A DNA stretch of 64,000 bases from Hydractinia symbiolongicarpus (GCF_029227915.1 NC_079886.1:16530501-16594500); one strand, 5' to 3'. Counted from the first letter of the stretch, positions 27,374 through 51,900 are shown. Numbers and translations are program-made. Notes: generated by a model from the letters alone, not told the origin.

Positions 27374-30300
27374 TATACAAATATAATACTTGACCCCTGC
27401 TTCAAACCTAGGCGTGACATTAAATTTGGAAATTACTACCGAAAAAAACGTCCTAATTAGGCTGAAAACAAAATTTATTTTTATAAAACTGTTCTTAAAA
27501 TCATGTTATTAGGAAAATCCAAATTAATTTCACGTGTCTGTCAGAATTACGGCTTACAGGAAGAAACTAAGTTACATTTTGGCAGCAGCAAAAATGGTTA
27601 TTGTCATAACGTCACCTATGATTCCAATAATGTCATCAAATCAATGATGGATTTAAAATTATGACCAACAGTAAAATTAACAATCTCATTTCCAGTGTTG
27701 TTACGCCTATGTAATATATAAGCCCATGGCGAGATTTTTTGTTACGTCACACAATGCAGCGGATTCAACATCTGTAAACTTTGTACTAAAGATAAGAATA
27801 TAACCTAAAATCTTTTCTTTTATAAATAATACGTTGTTATTATAACAACCTATATTTAGCTATCGCTTGACAGAGTAGAAGAAGGGGATTTTTGTTGACG
27901 GCTATGAAATAGTTCATTAACTTTTTTTATGTATCGCCAAATAATCCTAATTAAGCCGAAAACACAACGCTTCTTATTTTCTTTTTTATGTATCATTATA
28001 GACTTCACTTCATGTGGTCTTTTTTCCTCTTTTATCTCACAAATCTGTATAAAGACAAATTCTTTATCGGATCATATTTAAAATAATTTTGTGTAATTAA
28101 ACAAACTTAAGCACGTATAGCAATAGAGATTGTTGTACGTTATGTTATCATATGTATTTGCTGGGTTATCGAGACGAAACTGACTAAAAAGGCAACTCAA
28201 AAAGCTATTTATTTTTTATTGTTTTTATTTATCTGTAAGACTACCAGATCAAAACAAAACTTTACTTCAGCACCTTTATTAATCTTAGAAACATGAACAA
28301 ACTTCCCTTTGTGTGTCTGTGTGTGTGCTTGAAGTATTATATAGAACTAATCGTTAGCTATTTTGTACGACTATGGTTTTATAGATAGTTGCTTGCATTT
28401 CCTGTACTATATATAGTCGTAATACCTGCCATTATAGCACGGGTTGTCATCACAATGTCGAAGAGAAGTCGATTACACAATGAACAGCTAACATACTATT
28501 CAGGATTTCGATCCTCTTTTCAATGTGTATTATGTAAAATTTAAGTAGATTGACTAAACAGTATATTTTTTTTGATTAATTAAGCGAGCTTTCATGTTAA
28601 TGAACGATTCTTGTTGTCATATCTGTTGATAAAATTGATGTAGTGGTGATGGCTTCAAAGATGTTTGGGATTTTTTAAGTTTATTTATACTCCATAATTC
28701 GTTTGTTTGTTTGTTTATCTTATTTGTTGTTGATGTTGTTTTTATTTTGGGTTAGTGGAAAGAGAATGATAAAGTCATCACAAAACATTGTGATGATATT
28801 TTAAAATAACTACGTATCTCATTAGTTGGTCTATTTCATTTTGTGTTTATTGACAAAACCCGGTTGTATGAAACGTTATGTGAACTTTAAATGCTATTAT
28901 AGATTTATAATACATTAAACGTTAGAAAGGATAAACAAAAATTGACATTTGGCAAAATTAAAATTGGCTGTAATTAATTAATGTTAAGTTATTAAAGTTT
29001 TCCTGGTCTCATCTAAAGCTACCAATGCTTGTTTTGTCTTTTTTTTGTTGTTAAAATGTTATGGGATGATTTTAAGTTTCCTGATTTTTTTTAAGAACGA
29101 ACCTCGTTCTCAGAACCCCATGCCCACTTTTTCTCAGTGTTAATGTTGAAGTCTTGTTAAATGGTACATACGCTGCCGTGAAATAGAGAAAGAAGGATGT
29201 ATATAAGAAAACAACATGGAGCAATCTAATTTATTTTGTTCAGGATTTAGCGCACTGTACATAAAAGTAACTGTTTTTTTTTATCTTAAAAATTTATGTA
29301 TTTTTAAACATCTTTTCAGCTGGTTAAAAAGCTACAACCCTGGACATATTATTAACAAATTGTCCGTTTTTAGCTCTTTCTTGAAATGGACAAAAAGGGT
29401 CAATCGGTCAGTGCTCTGCAGCCTGTAGGCTGACAGAGTTATACTCTAACAGGGTTGCAGGTCGAGTAACGAACGTCAAATATGTGCTTGCTGCTCTAAC
29501 CACAATGTCTGAATTGTGGAACAATCCACTTCAGGAACCAGAGTGGTCCGGACTATCTTGGAATTGGGGTATACTGACGTCATTAAAAATTAACACCCTT
29601 TTAGATTTTAGATCTAAGCAAATAATATACCGTTTGAACACAGAGCAGTGTATTTTCATAAGTTAGGAGTGCGTGTTACTTAGATAGAAACAGCATTCCT
29701 AATTGCTTGTGGCTGCAATCTTTCAAATTCCGCACTCCTTCTCAGTATATTATGTCCGACATATTATGTCCGGTTTTCAGAAAGAGAGTATTTCAACAAC
29801 TTTTGCTTAAAGAAAAAATTAAAGTGGTTTTCTTCAGTGTCAGTTAGTTAGCTGCGAAAGAGGCCGGTTTTGAATTTTTCCCGAAATGTTTGAACAGCAT
29901 CACTTGACTAATATTCTGAAACCGGTTGGTTGTAAAAGTTCTACTTTGTTCGATGTGGAGTAAACAATTACTAAAGTATGCTAGCTGCACTCTCCGCAAC
30001 ATCCGCATTACAGAACAGTTCGTGTCACAACCTGAAAAAGGATTTCCACAAATTTGAAAGGCGTGTTACCTGTAGATTGAAAACAGCGTTTGCGATTTCT
30101 TATGCTTAAGATCTTTGAAGTTCGGCCCTTCTATTCACTATATTTTGTCCCGGGGCTGTAGTTGACCACATTTTTTTATGATCATCGACCGTACTCGAGG
30201 GAGCTGGAATAAATGCATTCGCTTAAATAGAAAATATTTAATAAGCATCTTCTTCATTTGATAAAATTGGAGGTGAGTTTATTAAAGAATTATTTAATGA

Positions 30301-31426
30301 AATAATAATGCGCGGAATTATTCCTACTTTGTAAATAGTGCCTTACAAACAATTGTTTTCGACCAAACTTAAAATTTCTATATTGATGTTTATATTTTTT
30401 ATTTTATTTTTCTTCTTTACTTAATTGTTACGTCACAAGCTTACTTGTTTCGATTTTCTTAAAAGTAAATAAGGTTGTCAAGTGACAATCCCAGTTATCA
30501 TATACCATTAAAATTGTACGTGATAGCGTGATCACGCGAGCAGACCTGCGTCATGTTTGCATCGTTCTCCTAATGTCAGAAAGAGATACAAGATACCATT
30601 GGAGCGTGTTACTACGTATTTTAATTTTTGTTTGGATCCCAATAAATACTATCGAAACATTGTTGGACATAACAAACTGGAGGTTTTCGTAATTAATGGT
30701 TATAAGCTTACCTTAACATGAAAGTTTAGTGAAATGTAAATGTTGATCTAAAGGGACTTAATAATTTATCATTGTACGCGACCCAACTATGACATTTTGA
30801 ACCTTTAGGTTGACTGAAAAGGCATCCTCTGCAGAAAACTGTCCAACTATGATCCCTTTGCCTTTTGTGCTGAGAGGACTCTGAAAAATTCAAAATGTGT
30901 CAGTAAAACTCAAAACGTCTTCGTGTAAAATATTTTACTAGTGGAAAATCATAAATCATGTCTTGCTTTTTGGGGAGTTCAAGATTGAAACTGCTAGTTG
31001 CAAAATCAATTTAAGAGGAGGTGGAGAGAGCATACCTTTTTATTGCAGTAACAAAACAACATTTGGAAGTCGATTTTCGTGTAAAAAATGAGACATTCTT
31101 CTTGTCTCATTTGAATTCTTGTTAGTTAAAGAAACAAAAACAGCACTTCAAATCCTGAATTGGTTGAAAAATTGAGGCTTCAGACGCCCAAATTTTTTGA
31201 CTCTTTCTAAAAAAAAAGATTTTGAAGTTCTTTTTGTATTATTTGTAATTCCTGTCAGTTGTGATGTGGACCACACACGAGGCCTTCACAAAGACACTAT
31301 TCTTATCAATTTGTACATGTCAACTTTTGCAAAATTTTCATTATTGATGAATATAGCTACTATCAAAATTGTTATTGACGTTTTTTTTAGGTAATAACAA
31401 ATGGTCAATCAAATGGTCAATTCAAC
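27374..31426. other. Gene-poor stretch upstream of receptor gene B
   Basis: No coding exon could be supported. The 5' untranslated region and promoter of gene B presumably lie at the right end; a TTTTTTTTAG acceptor-like site at 31381-31390 precedes the start codon by 36 bases and could begin a 5' exon. Confidence 0.45.
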
Positions 31427-41441
<10,015 letters not shown>

Positions 41442-42979
41442 TACAGAAAAAAAACTGCAAGCAGAAAAGCGACCAGAAGGCCATAACACAATAACGGTTC
41501 AGCACAGTCTTCTAACGTCATGCGAACTCACTATATCTATAAAATATGGATGGATTTGAAATGGACTCCCTGATAACTAAATTGATGGAACTGCAATGTG
41601 TTAGAACTGAAAGGACCTATAAAAATTTGACACCCTCTCATTAACGCAATAAGTTACATAATATGTTAATTAAAGAAGTTATCTTTGTTCTTTTGTGTTA
41701 ATTCTCTGTATATATATATGTTAACTTTATTTATATCGGCAGTGTACACGGACCATATCTACTTAGCCGTCATTTCCAAAATGTTCATGAAAGTTTATAA
41801 CGTCACTATTTTTTTACCAACTGTTGCAACAATAACAAACATTTTGAGCGTGTTGGCGATCATATTGATCTCAAAAAATCTTCCAAAAGTTTCTCCATTC
41901 TCTGACAAATATAGCGGGAGATTTCCAGGTGATTGAGAAGCAAGGGTAATCACTTAAAATCTTGAAAGCATTTCGATTTCTGCGTGTGACCGTGTGGAAA
42001 GTTTATTTTTTATGGAAATTAATTTTTGTGGTAAATTATTGTTTAAATGCTACCCAGTCAAAATTTACGAGTCATGGGACTAACCAAACATTCTAAATGA
42101 ACCAATGCTCTCTGTGTGCACTGCCGGTTTTTAACAACCTCAAAAAAGCCGGTATGATTGGGTTTAAATTAAATATTTACACGCAGTAACAGAAATATTA
42201 AATTACTATTGTACAGAGCAAAAATTTATGATTATATATCTCAAGTATGACCTAAGCATGAATTTAATGCCACATGAATCTATATTAAAAAACCCGTATA
42301 CGTCTGTCTGTCTGTCTGTCTGTCTGTCTGTTACGCAAAATGGTAGCTTACATGCGCAAGTTACGAGACGCACGCAATGCGGTATAAAAAGAACGGGCGA
42401 GACCGTGGATTTTCCACGGGCTACCGACCAGTTCATAATAATAACCCTTGTCTAACTAATTTTTTTTACTTTATGCTAACAGGCGGGAAAGAAATAGTGA
42501 TGCGGAAAAATATGTACGACGGACGATGGGCTATGGTTAGTAGCTACGAATAATAATGCACGCATATATATATGTGAGTTTTTCAACTACTATCGTTTCT
42601 AAAACATTTTTTATAAGGTTACCGTAAATACTCTAATGAGGTTTTTAAGGGGGAATTTATTGGTGAAGGGTGGTAAATAGAGGCCGGGTTTTATTAAATA
42701 TTTTAGAAATTTAGGAGGGCTTTAATAGAGACTGGGCGTTTATCAGGGCATTTTCGGTATTCCTTTTTCAATTTTCATCCTTACTAATGATTTTTATATC
42801 ACACAAAAAATCATACAATGATTACTCCCAAACTTCGATGATATTTATTCAATTGAGAATTCAATTAGAAAGGATTGGAAAGCGTATGTATATTATCCCC
42901 AACAACTCTTCAAATATTAAATTCCTGCAAAACAGTGTTTATACAGTTATAAATCGCATACCAATATCTCAAATGTTAT
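41442..42979. other. Convergent intergenic region between receptor genes B and C
   Basis: Holds the 3' flanks of both genes, an open frame with a hydrophobic segment at 41685-41936 and a TCTG-repeat element at 42279-42425. The tract at 42600-42770 (CCGTAAATACTCTAATGA then GAGGCCGGG) looks like a dispersed repeat. No gene is assigned. Confidence 0.5.
42279..42425 (+). repeat. Small Helitron-like or TCTG-repeat element
   Basis: Starts A|TCTATATTAAAAAACCC, runs through about seven GTCT units and a short GC-richer body, and ends near the hairpin CCGTGGATTTTCCACGG. The 5' TC and a near-terminal hairpin recall Helitrons, but the expected CTRR terminus reads CTAC here. Confidence 0.35.
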
Positions 42980-45900
42980 TCAGTTTGCCTCGGGTTTCCT
43001 TCGTTTCATCTCCTGAAAGGCTTTATCAACAGCTATAAATAACTCGTCGCCATGTTTCTGATGAAGTGCATTAGATTGATTAAACGCGAACACGTCGTCT
43101 TCTGAAATGCCAGAGCCTTTAGCAGTGTTTGCGTAGCTAGGAATCATTAAATTGGACGACGAGTGGTTTGTTCGGCTGCCGTTTGATAATCTTTCTGCTA
43201 TGCTAGGTCGTCTCAAATTGGAATCTGTTGATGCCCATCTGTATAAATGGTATTGTAAATAAGCACATATTTATAAAGAATTGAAGGTTATGGACATGCA
43301 TTCTTCATCTACAATCTCCCAAAGCATATCTAAGACTACATGGCAAAATTCGTCCCCTCAACTTGTCAATAGTGGACTTTAAGAGTTAGGTTATTTGATT
43401 AGATCCAAACCAAAAAAAGGTGCTGATTGTCGCTATCATCAGCATGGCCATTTTTCACAAATTTCGGGGCTTCTACGGGTTATTCTGACGTGTTTAGACG
43501 TTTTAGAAATTGCGATTAAACAAACAATGATTACCAGACCTACGCATCTAAAAAGGAAGCACTTCCGCAGCGTTATTCGGTGCAAAGAATTCACAAATTG
43601 ATGCTTTTGGCCACGTTGAAAATTTTTGGTGTGTAAACGTAGAATGGAGAAGTAGTGTTGAAGCAGAGGAGGATAGATATGCGAATGTTTATTCTTTCGC
43701 GAGATTCATGCCAGAATCAAAGCGTGATGCCATTCCAACAATTTTCACTATGTGATCACTTTTGTTTTTTTTCTCGCCGATTTATAACTTAAGCATGCGT
43801 TTAACTACTTCATTAACTAAGTGCTTACCGTTTGTAACGGTCTGATGACACGCATGATAGTCGGAAAAAACTTACATTTCCAGTTTGAACAATCGATACT
43901 TTCCTCGGATAGCTTCGTTTACTTCTCGACTGAATATCACATGTGCCAAACATACAAATATTCCCTATAAAAATTGTTTGTTTCACATGCAACCTTTTTT
44001 ACGATTACCACGAATTAAAATGAAATTGAACAAGTCTCTTTGTTGTTTAAAGTCGATTTCCATTAAAGTTCGTAATTGTGATACAGAACATGTTATTCAA
44101 CCTCTTTATTGTCTCTTTGTTGTATAACATGAGTTTCGAATAAAGTCTTAACGACGACTGCTGTACAACAGTTGCTCAAAGTTTTTATGTTAATAAAAAC
44201 CGACCTATTCTCTGTAGTGTCAAGCATTTTAAATGCTTAGCTCGTTTCCATTTGATTGCATTTTCCGCTACAGCACAAAAAGCTCACGAGAATATTTTTT
44301 AGCGTGACCGCACTTAGACAAAATCTCCAATTTTGTCCACATGCGCATGCGCTACTAAAATTTTTTGTGCTATAGTGTCAAATGCAGTCGAAATGAACCT
44401 TTAACCTAGTGTGTAGACTTTGGACAGTTTTACTGCAGGAGATTTGTTGATATTTTTACCTGAGTTTCTGCAACGACAGCTTCGAAATATTTAAATTCAT
44501 AGCAATCGTCCGGACCATACAAGGTAAATGCATAACCACCTCCAAGAAGTACGATCAAGATAAAAAATCCGCGAGCTGCTTTTCTAAAATGAAAAATATT
44601 TGTTTGTTTATTTTTCTTATTCCGTAAACAACACAGAATGCACTCTCACTTCTTAAAATTTATCCTACCGGCCAAACAGAATCGGTAACAAGTACGCAAA
44701 CAGTTTTGCTAACCTTTTTAACGACTTGTTTGTGATTGAGGTTTGCTATCGATTTAGCTCTACCTTTTTGTAGCGCGTTTAGGAGTAAAATAGCGACCTT
44801 ACGAAACAAGGGCTATTAACGAAGGAGAAAATATTAATAATATTTTACCGCACATGTGCAGATCAGATTAAAACCCGTCAAAAAAAACTGTCTTTATCCC
44901 TTCGACTCGAAAAGAACCCTTTTAAAGTTATGGGTACAACGTAATATATCATTACGAAGTAAAAATGTAATAGGGAATTATGATTGATCAAAACACCCAT
45001 AAAAAGCGAATGAGTTTTTTTTAAATTTTGTGTTTTTAACGACTTGTTATTAGTTTGTTCGTCAGTTTTACAATTTTTTTTTTTTGCAATTTTTAACAAT
45101 AACAGTATTTGTTTTAATTTTATTTTACGTTGTTGCTTTCGTAATCAATTTTTGGCGCGTTTTTCACATGACGGCTTTAATGAAAAGTTAATGACAACGT
45201 TGTTGCATATAGCGCTGTCCTTGCTTTGTACTGTCTCAAACTAAGACGATACGACAATTTCTTATTTTTGTCTTGCATTTTGGCAAAATTTCGTTCTTAT
45301 GTAAGATTTGTTTGTTACCCGTTTATTCCCTACCTCGAAAAAATGTTTTTAGTTGGTAAAATTTAGTCGGTAAAACACTCTGAACTGACTAACAAAAATT
45401 GTTAGCCAATTTTCTTACGTATGTCAAATGACCAGTGACGCGACTACTTTTATTAATCGGAGTGATCATCGGAAACGACCGGACGCGGAAATGTAGGATA
45501 AATTTAGTGAAGAAATAACTACCTTGCTTTGTGCAATTCGTTGTTGTTACTGTCCTTCAGTTTTGACCAAATCATCCACATCAAGTATGTCATCATAATC
45601 ATGTTGGCCTGCACAAATTATTGCAAAATTAATACTCAAAATATTTGCTGTAGAGTTGTTCTTTATAAAATCTACTTATTTAATTCATAGATGTTACAAT
45701 AGCTGGCTTTATAGTTACTTTGTTAACTATGCTCTCTGTGGGTATCAAAATTCAGTTTCTCGCATAAAAAGCTTGGTAGACGCAAACCAATGTTTCAGAG
45801 TTTTTCTCTCACGCAAATCCACCCATAAAGAATATAACTTCTAAGAGCAAACCCTAATTTCCCAATCAGCACAAAGCTAGCGTGGCTGCAACTTGCCCTG

Positions 45901-48900
45901 AATATAGTACGAGAATCAATTACACTTGTTCGGGTGAGTAACGCTATTCGCGCTCAATTTCCCCAAAATGATTACGTAAATAAAGAACAATACAAGTAAC
46001 CAATCAAAAGGTGCGGTCAGTATTATGAACGCAAGAAATGGGAAATCTACGTTTCTTTTTTGGAAAGAAAGTATGGATACTATTGTTTTGTATTTTCTGA
46101 CAAGCTAACTCTTTGGTTCAAGATTGTTATAGGATAATAACTTGTGTATATATTATAAAATAAACATGTCTTGCTCAGCCTCACTTCAATTTTCTTGTTT
46201 CAGGGGGCCTTAATCTTTAAAATACTGTTATAACATTATTTAGGAAAATATTATTTTTCCTGGTTTACTTTTACAAGAGAGCACTAGGATATTTTAATGA
46301 AAAAGGTTAGTTAGAATTTAGAATAGCCCCTTCATTGCCTCTGGTTTCTCATCTCATCTTTTTAAGAGCAGACTTTACAATTTTAGTGTCAGTTGTTGTA
46401 TTTTACCTAATATTTTCGATTGTCGCGGTCTGTTTATATTTTTCGCCTGTGTACATGCAAGTTCATTTGTTCTCAATGCAAAATCAAAACATGACTGACA
46501 CTCATCTGTACCGATGGATGTGTTAAGTGTAGAAGATAAGCTTCGAAAAGCTAGCTAAACAGATAATAATATGTCGGTAAAATTTTCTCCTTCTCAGTGT
46601 ATGTTTTATCACGCGAGTGTAATGTCCAGCAGGAATGGTGTTACGACCGCAGAAATAGAGAAAAATTAACAGCGATACTGAAGTAAGCCCAGACCGGGAT
46701 TGTGGCAATAGAAGAACTGCATAAGAAGATGTCATGAACCCACCAATCTGATTTGATTTTATCATTCATAAAATTTTTGGTAGATTTTTTTATTGTTTTT
46801 TTTTTAACATTTTGCGTAAATTAAAAAGTTTTTTAATGAGGGATGCATTAAGGTCCAACATTCTTTTTCAAAAATCACATAAGCAGATAAGCACTGTGAC
46901 ACGTCATTATCATCATTCTTGCTTTTCATGCTAGCATGGATGGACGGGGTATGTTATTAACCTTAAATCCATAAATGAATGTGCAACAATATATTTATAA
47001 ATAGTCACAAGTTGTTGAAACCATGTGTACAGCCTTGACTATTCAAATTGTCAAGGCTGTACAAATAGTGCACATCGATTCGTGTTTGCCTCTTTTTTTG
47101 ATGCATCCTTTTTCAAAAGTGTCTAAAGATTTTTTACTTATATACGTTCCTTATTTATTTATTTTTGACATCTTGTGAGAATAGGATAAAGATAAAACAG
47201 CCCTCGTAACACGTAAGTTAGTGGGTTATAAAGTCCTTACATTGATTTCACAATAAGTTTCAATATAGTAACTATAATGATATAACAATTTACTGTATAT
47301 ATGTATGTAATATTTATGTGTATATTTATATAAAGTTTTACGAAGATTAATATTTTTCAAAGCTTCTCGTCATTCATTCGTTTAGAATACCTATAAACAC
47401 TGTATGGAATACGTACAAGGCTTTTTGACGTTGTTGCAACTTCATGTTTGGGTCTCGCGTTGTTGTAAATGGTTACTTTGAGGGTATTACGACGTTGTTC
47501 GAACGTCTTCGCGATGTTGTAAACAGGGTGCGAAAGTAACGTTGTAACAACGTCGCAAAACAACGTTGTCGCGGTTCCCATTTTCAACTCGGATGCAACG
47601 TTAGTGCGACGTCGCTGGCCGACGTTGTTGTAGCGCTGTTACAACGTTGCTATTCACTTTTAACTATTCCAATTTTCTAGTGGTAAAAAAAATTATGCTG
47701 GGTCTCCTAGCAGGCTTATATAGACCCATGTTGAATATATCGATTTCACAACAAAATCGTTCTATAAACCTCTATATAGCACACATTTGAAGAAAGCTGA
47801 CCATTTTCCATCTTTTCATTAACTACGCTTATCGCTTTCACCCACCATTTTTTGCCAAATGGAAACAGTATTTTGGTTTCCGACTTTTCTAATAACGACC
47901 TATTTTATTTACTGGTACTTCAGTGTTGTCTTTTACCATATTTACCATAACAAACTTGCAAACGAGATCTTTAAAATTGAAAGTCTAACATCTGCGACTC
48001 CTCAGATTAACTGGATGAACGTAGTGAATACAGAGTCAAATTTTTAAGTAACTTTTTTATACAGCATTTATGCATACTTTGTGTCAATTCAATTCTATCA
48101 GTTGTAGCTGTCTAATTATATTTTCAATTGATAACAAAATAATAACAGAACAAATTCTTGCTATTACGTTTTAAATTAGTCAGGATAAAAGAGACAAAGG
48201 GAGGTAAAAGTATATTTTTACCTGCAGATGTAACCGAAAAATTAGTTCAAAATGGCATGAAGACGAAAAAATAAAAACTCACACTCATTAGTATGACGAC
48301 AGGAACGTAGATAACTTGATTGATCTCGTACTGTTTGAATAATCTCCAACACATCCTGTGGAAGAAATCTATTCAATAAATCCTCATTTTGTGAATGTAT
48401 AATAGCCGCACGCAGCCTTAATGCAGGCCCAGACTCCCCTTCCATAGTAGGTAATTTCTTGACAGGCAGTCCCGTGGATATTTTCACCGGTTAACGACTA
48501 TCTCTTTAATAATAGCCGTATTCCGTCTGTCTGTGTGTCCGCGAAAGCGGCGTCTTGTAACGGAAACACGAAATTTTTAAAATGCGCACGAATATCAAAT
48601 GCAATATATTTTTACCGACTTCGTTTTGACCGCTCGCGCGTGGAATACCATTCACAACGCCTGATTCTTAAAAAAAAAACCAAGATTTTCGCGACCAGAA
48701 AGAACCCAAGATCTTCGCGGAACGAAGGCCATTTTGATAATGGTCGTGTTTGTGGTCAGTGTGTGAGGTTTGTAGGCCTGTTTGACTTTTTTACCTTCTA
48801 AAAGCCTTAATATTTGTTTTCTGTTTGTTTTCAATGTTAGGATAAATATATTGTCACGTTTTTTAGCCACGTACAGATCTTAAACGCACCAGTTTTAGGA

Positions 48901-51900
48901 TGTTTGGCTAGAAACGAAGATTAGCTAGCTATAGCTACTAGCTAGCTAGAGCCTCACTTATTGCTATTCTGTTTGGTATAAGAGCTTTTTATCCTAGCTA
49001 ACATTTATTTTTATGTTGAGGCTGTGGCTATTTAGCTAGCTCCTTAAAAAGTGAAAGTATAAAAATGCAGTTTGGCTACAACAATATTCTTAAGCAATAT
49101 ATAATTTTTATGCTAAATGCAGTTAGCTAGCTAGGTATAGCTACATATTTTATTATTTTTCTGCAAACTTTTTCTGCAAATGAAATGGCTGAGCGATTGT
49201 TTTGGCTGGACGAGTAACGACAGGCTGTTCCCTGTGTTTTTATTTAAACCGGAGTTGCAATGAACATTTTTGGAAAAGGGTAATACGCCTTATGCGCCTG
49301 TTCAACTGTGTTTAACTGTACTAAGCGGTTAGCCCAGTGTTAAAAACAGACTGTTTTTTGTAAAAGGCTGTTACGCCTATGGGCATGTGCAACACTGCTT
49401 ACCTGTATATACTAAGGTCAGCCCACCACTGTGACAATTAATTTATAAACTTTCTTGGGAATCACGCCTGGACTAACCGCTCATCCCTGTGTCTGCGAAA
49501 AAGTTTTTTTCAAAAGGGTATTATTCCTATACGCTGTACAACACGGTTTAACTGTACTAAGCGCTCAGCCCAGTGTCACGATTAATTTTTTAACTTTTAA
49601 AAAGACTTATTCCACAAAATAAAATAATATTGACCGATTGTTTTTGCTATGACAAGGTAACAACGGTTTGTAAACTCTGTTTTCATATCAGCTATTGTTG
49701 CGGGAAAGTAATTTAAAAAAAATATGTTACAGTCGCACACTATAATGGTGTATGCGCTTAACTTGATTTACGCCTGTACAACACGGTTTAACTGTACTAA
49801 GCGTTCAGCTCAGTGTCACGATTAATTTTTTAACTTGTGCAAAAAGTTATTCCGCAAAATGAAATAAAATTGACGATTGTTTTTGCTATGATGGAGTAAC
49901 AACACTTTGTAAACTCTGTTTTTATATCAGTTATCGTTGCGGGAAAGTTATTTTTTGAAAAATATGTTACAGTCGCACACTATAATGGTGTATGCGCTTC
50001 AAATGATTAACGACATACTGTATACCTGTACTAGAGCGGTCCACCTGATCGTGTGGGACAGTTTACGGCTCTTATTAAGCGCTCCACAGAGTGTTCAATG
50101 CCGGATCACACCTTTACTTGTGGCTTAACCCGGCGTTTCGACGCCGGGTTTCCCGGCTAGTTCTCTATTATATTAGTCCTCTTTTATGTGTTCAAAATGG
50201 TTTCGTGCAGCTTCGTTCCTGATTCTTCGCAGGGTAAATAATTTTATGACGGTTTTATTTAATGGGTTAACGTCTAGTGTTCTTCAGAATGTTATATATT
50301 TTGTATATATATGGATATATATACGCATAAATATTAAGTTCGTTTCCATGACGCTTTTCATGGTTTTCACAATAAGTTTTCTTTTTAAATATTAAAAAAG
50401 CGTGAGAACGGTGTTCAGCAAGGTATTAATTTAAAAACTTACTTTATGTCTTCGTTTTTCGATGTGACAGGAAATTTCAACATTAGGGGAAGGTAAATAC
50501 CAAACGTGACTATGGCAGGAAATGCTAAAAGAATGAAGATCTTCCGAGTTATTTCTAACTTTACATCATTTTATGTTCTGCTTCAGAAAATCAAAAGGGT
50601 CAGGTTTCAGCAAAAAAATGCATTTTGGCTTTAACATTTTTCGTTGATGTTTCGCTAGTCAGCACACTTGTTGCATTTGTATGATAAAAATCATCATGCT
50701 TTGTTTAATGATATAATTGCAAGGGCGTGGCCTAATTACTACTGGAGGGCGTACTTTAAAGTTTTCAGAAGCAGGGATATTAAAAATAGTCAAGATAAAT
50801 CTAAGCAAGCAACTTGAATAGTATTAGAGAACGAATATAAACATCTAGCATTAAAATCTTACTTACCCCATCCAAACAAAAAATAACGCCAAATGTATGG
50901 TTTTTGTACAAACACAAAGAAGAACTGTCGAAACTGGAAGAAGCCTTCATTGAACATCCAACAGACTTGAGCCAAAAAGAAAAAATTTTGCGCAACAAAT
51001 ATTGTGTTGCATTCCGCCTAAATGGAAATACAATATATATTAAGTAAAGATGTTGTTATATGACTTCAGGGATTTTATTCTATTTTACCCAAAATAATCT
51101 ATGGAAAAAGTCTGAGTTCGAGGATAGGTGACATACAGAAGTCACTTTCTGTATGCCACACCTCCTTGCACACCAAAATTATTGCGCCAGTCCTATGAAA
51201 CTTTATTTAAAAGTTCAGTTCAATGTTTTATCTAAAGAACATCGATAGGGTAGTAACTTCTCGCTACTTAACCCAATGCGTCTTTTTCCCTAAAAGTAGG
51301 TGGAAAAAATCCTAAGCACTAGATGGCCCTCACTTTGTTTCTGAAATAGTGCGGAATTGATAAAATAAACTAACAAGCATGAGAAATCAAAAACCTACCG
51401 TATAACCGATTTTATTGTATTTTGTCCACAGTAAAATTTTGAGAATGTCTGACAGAAGGAAAGATGAAATTAAATTGCGGTGCAGCATCACCCTGGCGTT
51501 GTCTAGAGGTCTGGAAAAAAAGTTGTACTGCATTAGCTCTAAGAAACCCATTATCTGTTAAGTTAGATATGAAGCGGCCTTTTAATTAGTTAAACACACT
51601 GGGGTATCCTAATGACACCCTTTTTCATTTTACCGTCATAAAAATAAAAAAAACTGACGCTGGTACGACTTTACGGCATTAAGACGCTAAAGAAGAAAGG
51701 CTCGTGTGTCAAACAAAAGCTAAGTCTACTCAACACCGACTTTAAAGGAACCTCATCAGAAGAAGTAACAAGAGCAAAAATAAGAACTTAACACTCTTCA
51801 TAAATAGCTCAAAACAGCATAGTTTTTACAAAATAAATGACAAAGAAAATTTACATGAAACAGAATAACAGAATTAGACTTGCAATGCATAAGGAAAGAT

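Larger units (their letters stand above)
48501..50160 (+). mobile_element. Non-autonomous Helitron, both ends intact
   Basis: The 5' end is TCTCTTTAATAATAGCCG after a host A (48500). The 3' end is CTAG before a host T (50161), as expected for insertion between A and T. A perfect 10-bp stem with TTCG loop (50127-50150) precedes CTAG by six bases. The interior has no helicase or Rep coding, but does have 243-bp tandem units. It lies in a gene C intron, antisense to the gene. Confidence 0.85.

Noticed and set aside
29484-29666. Short open frame in the gene-poor region
   Set aside because: No motif, no splice context, sits in repeat-like sequence.
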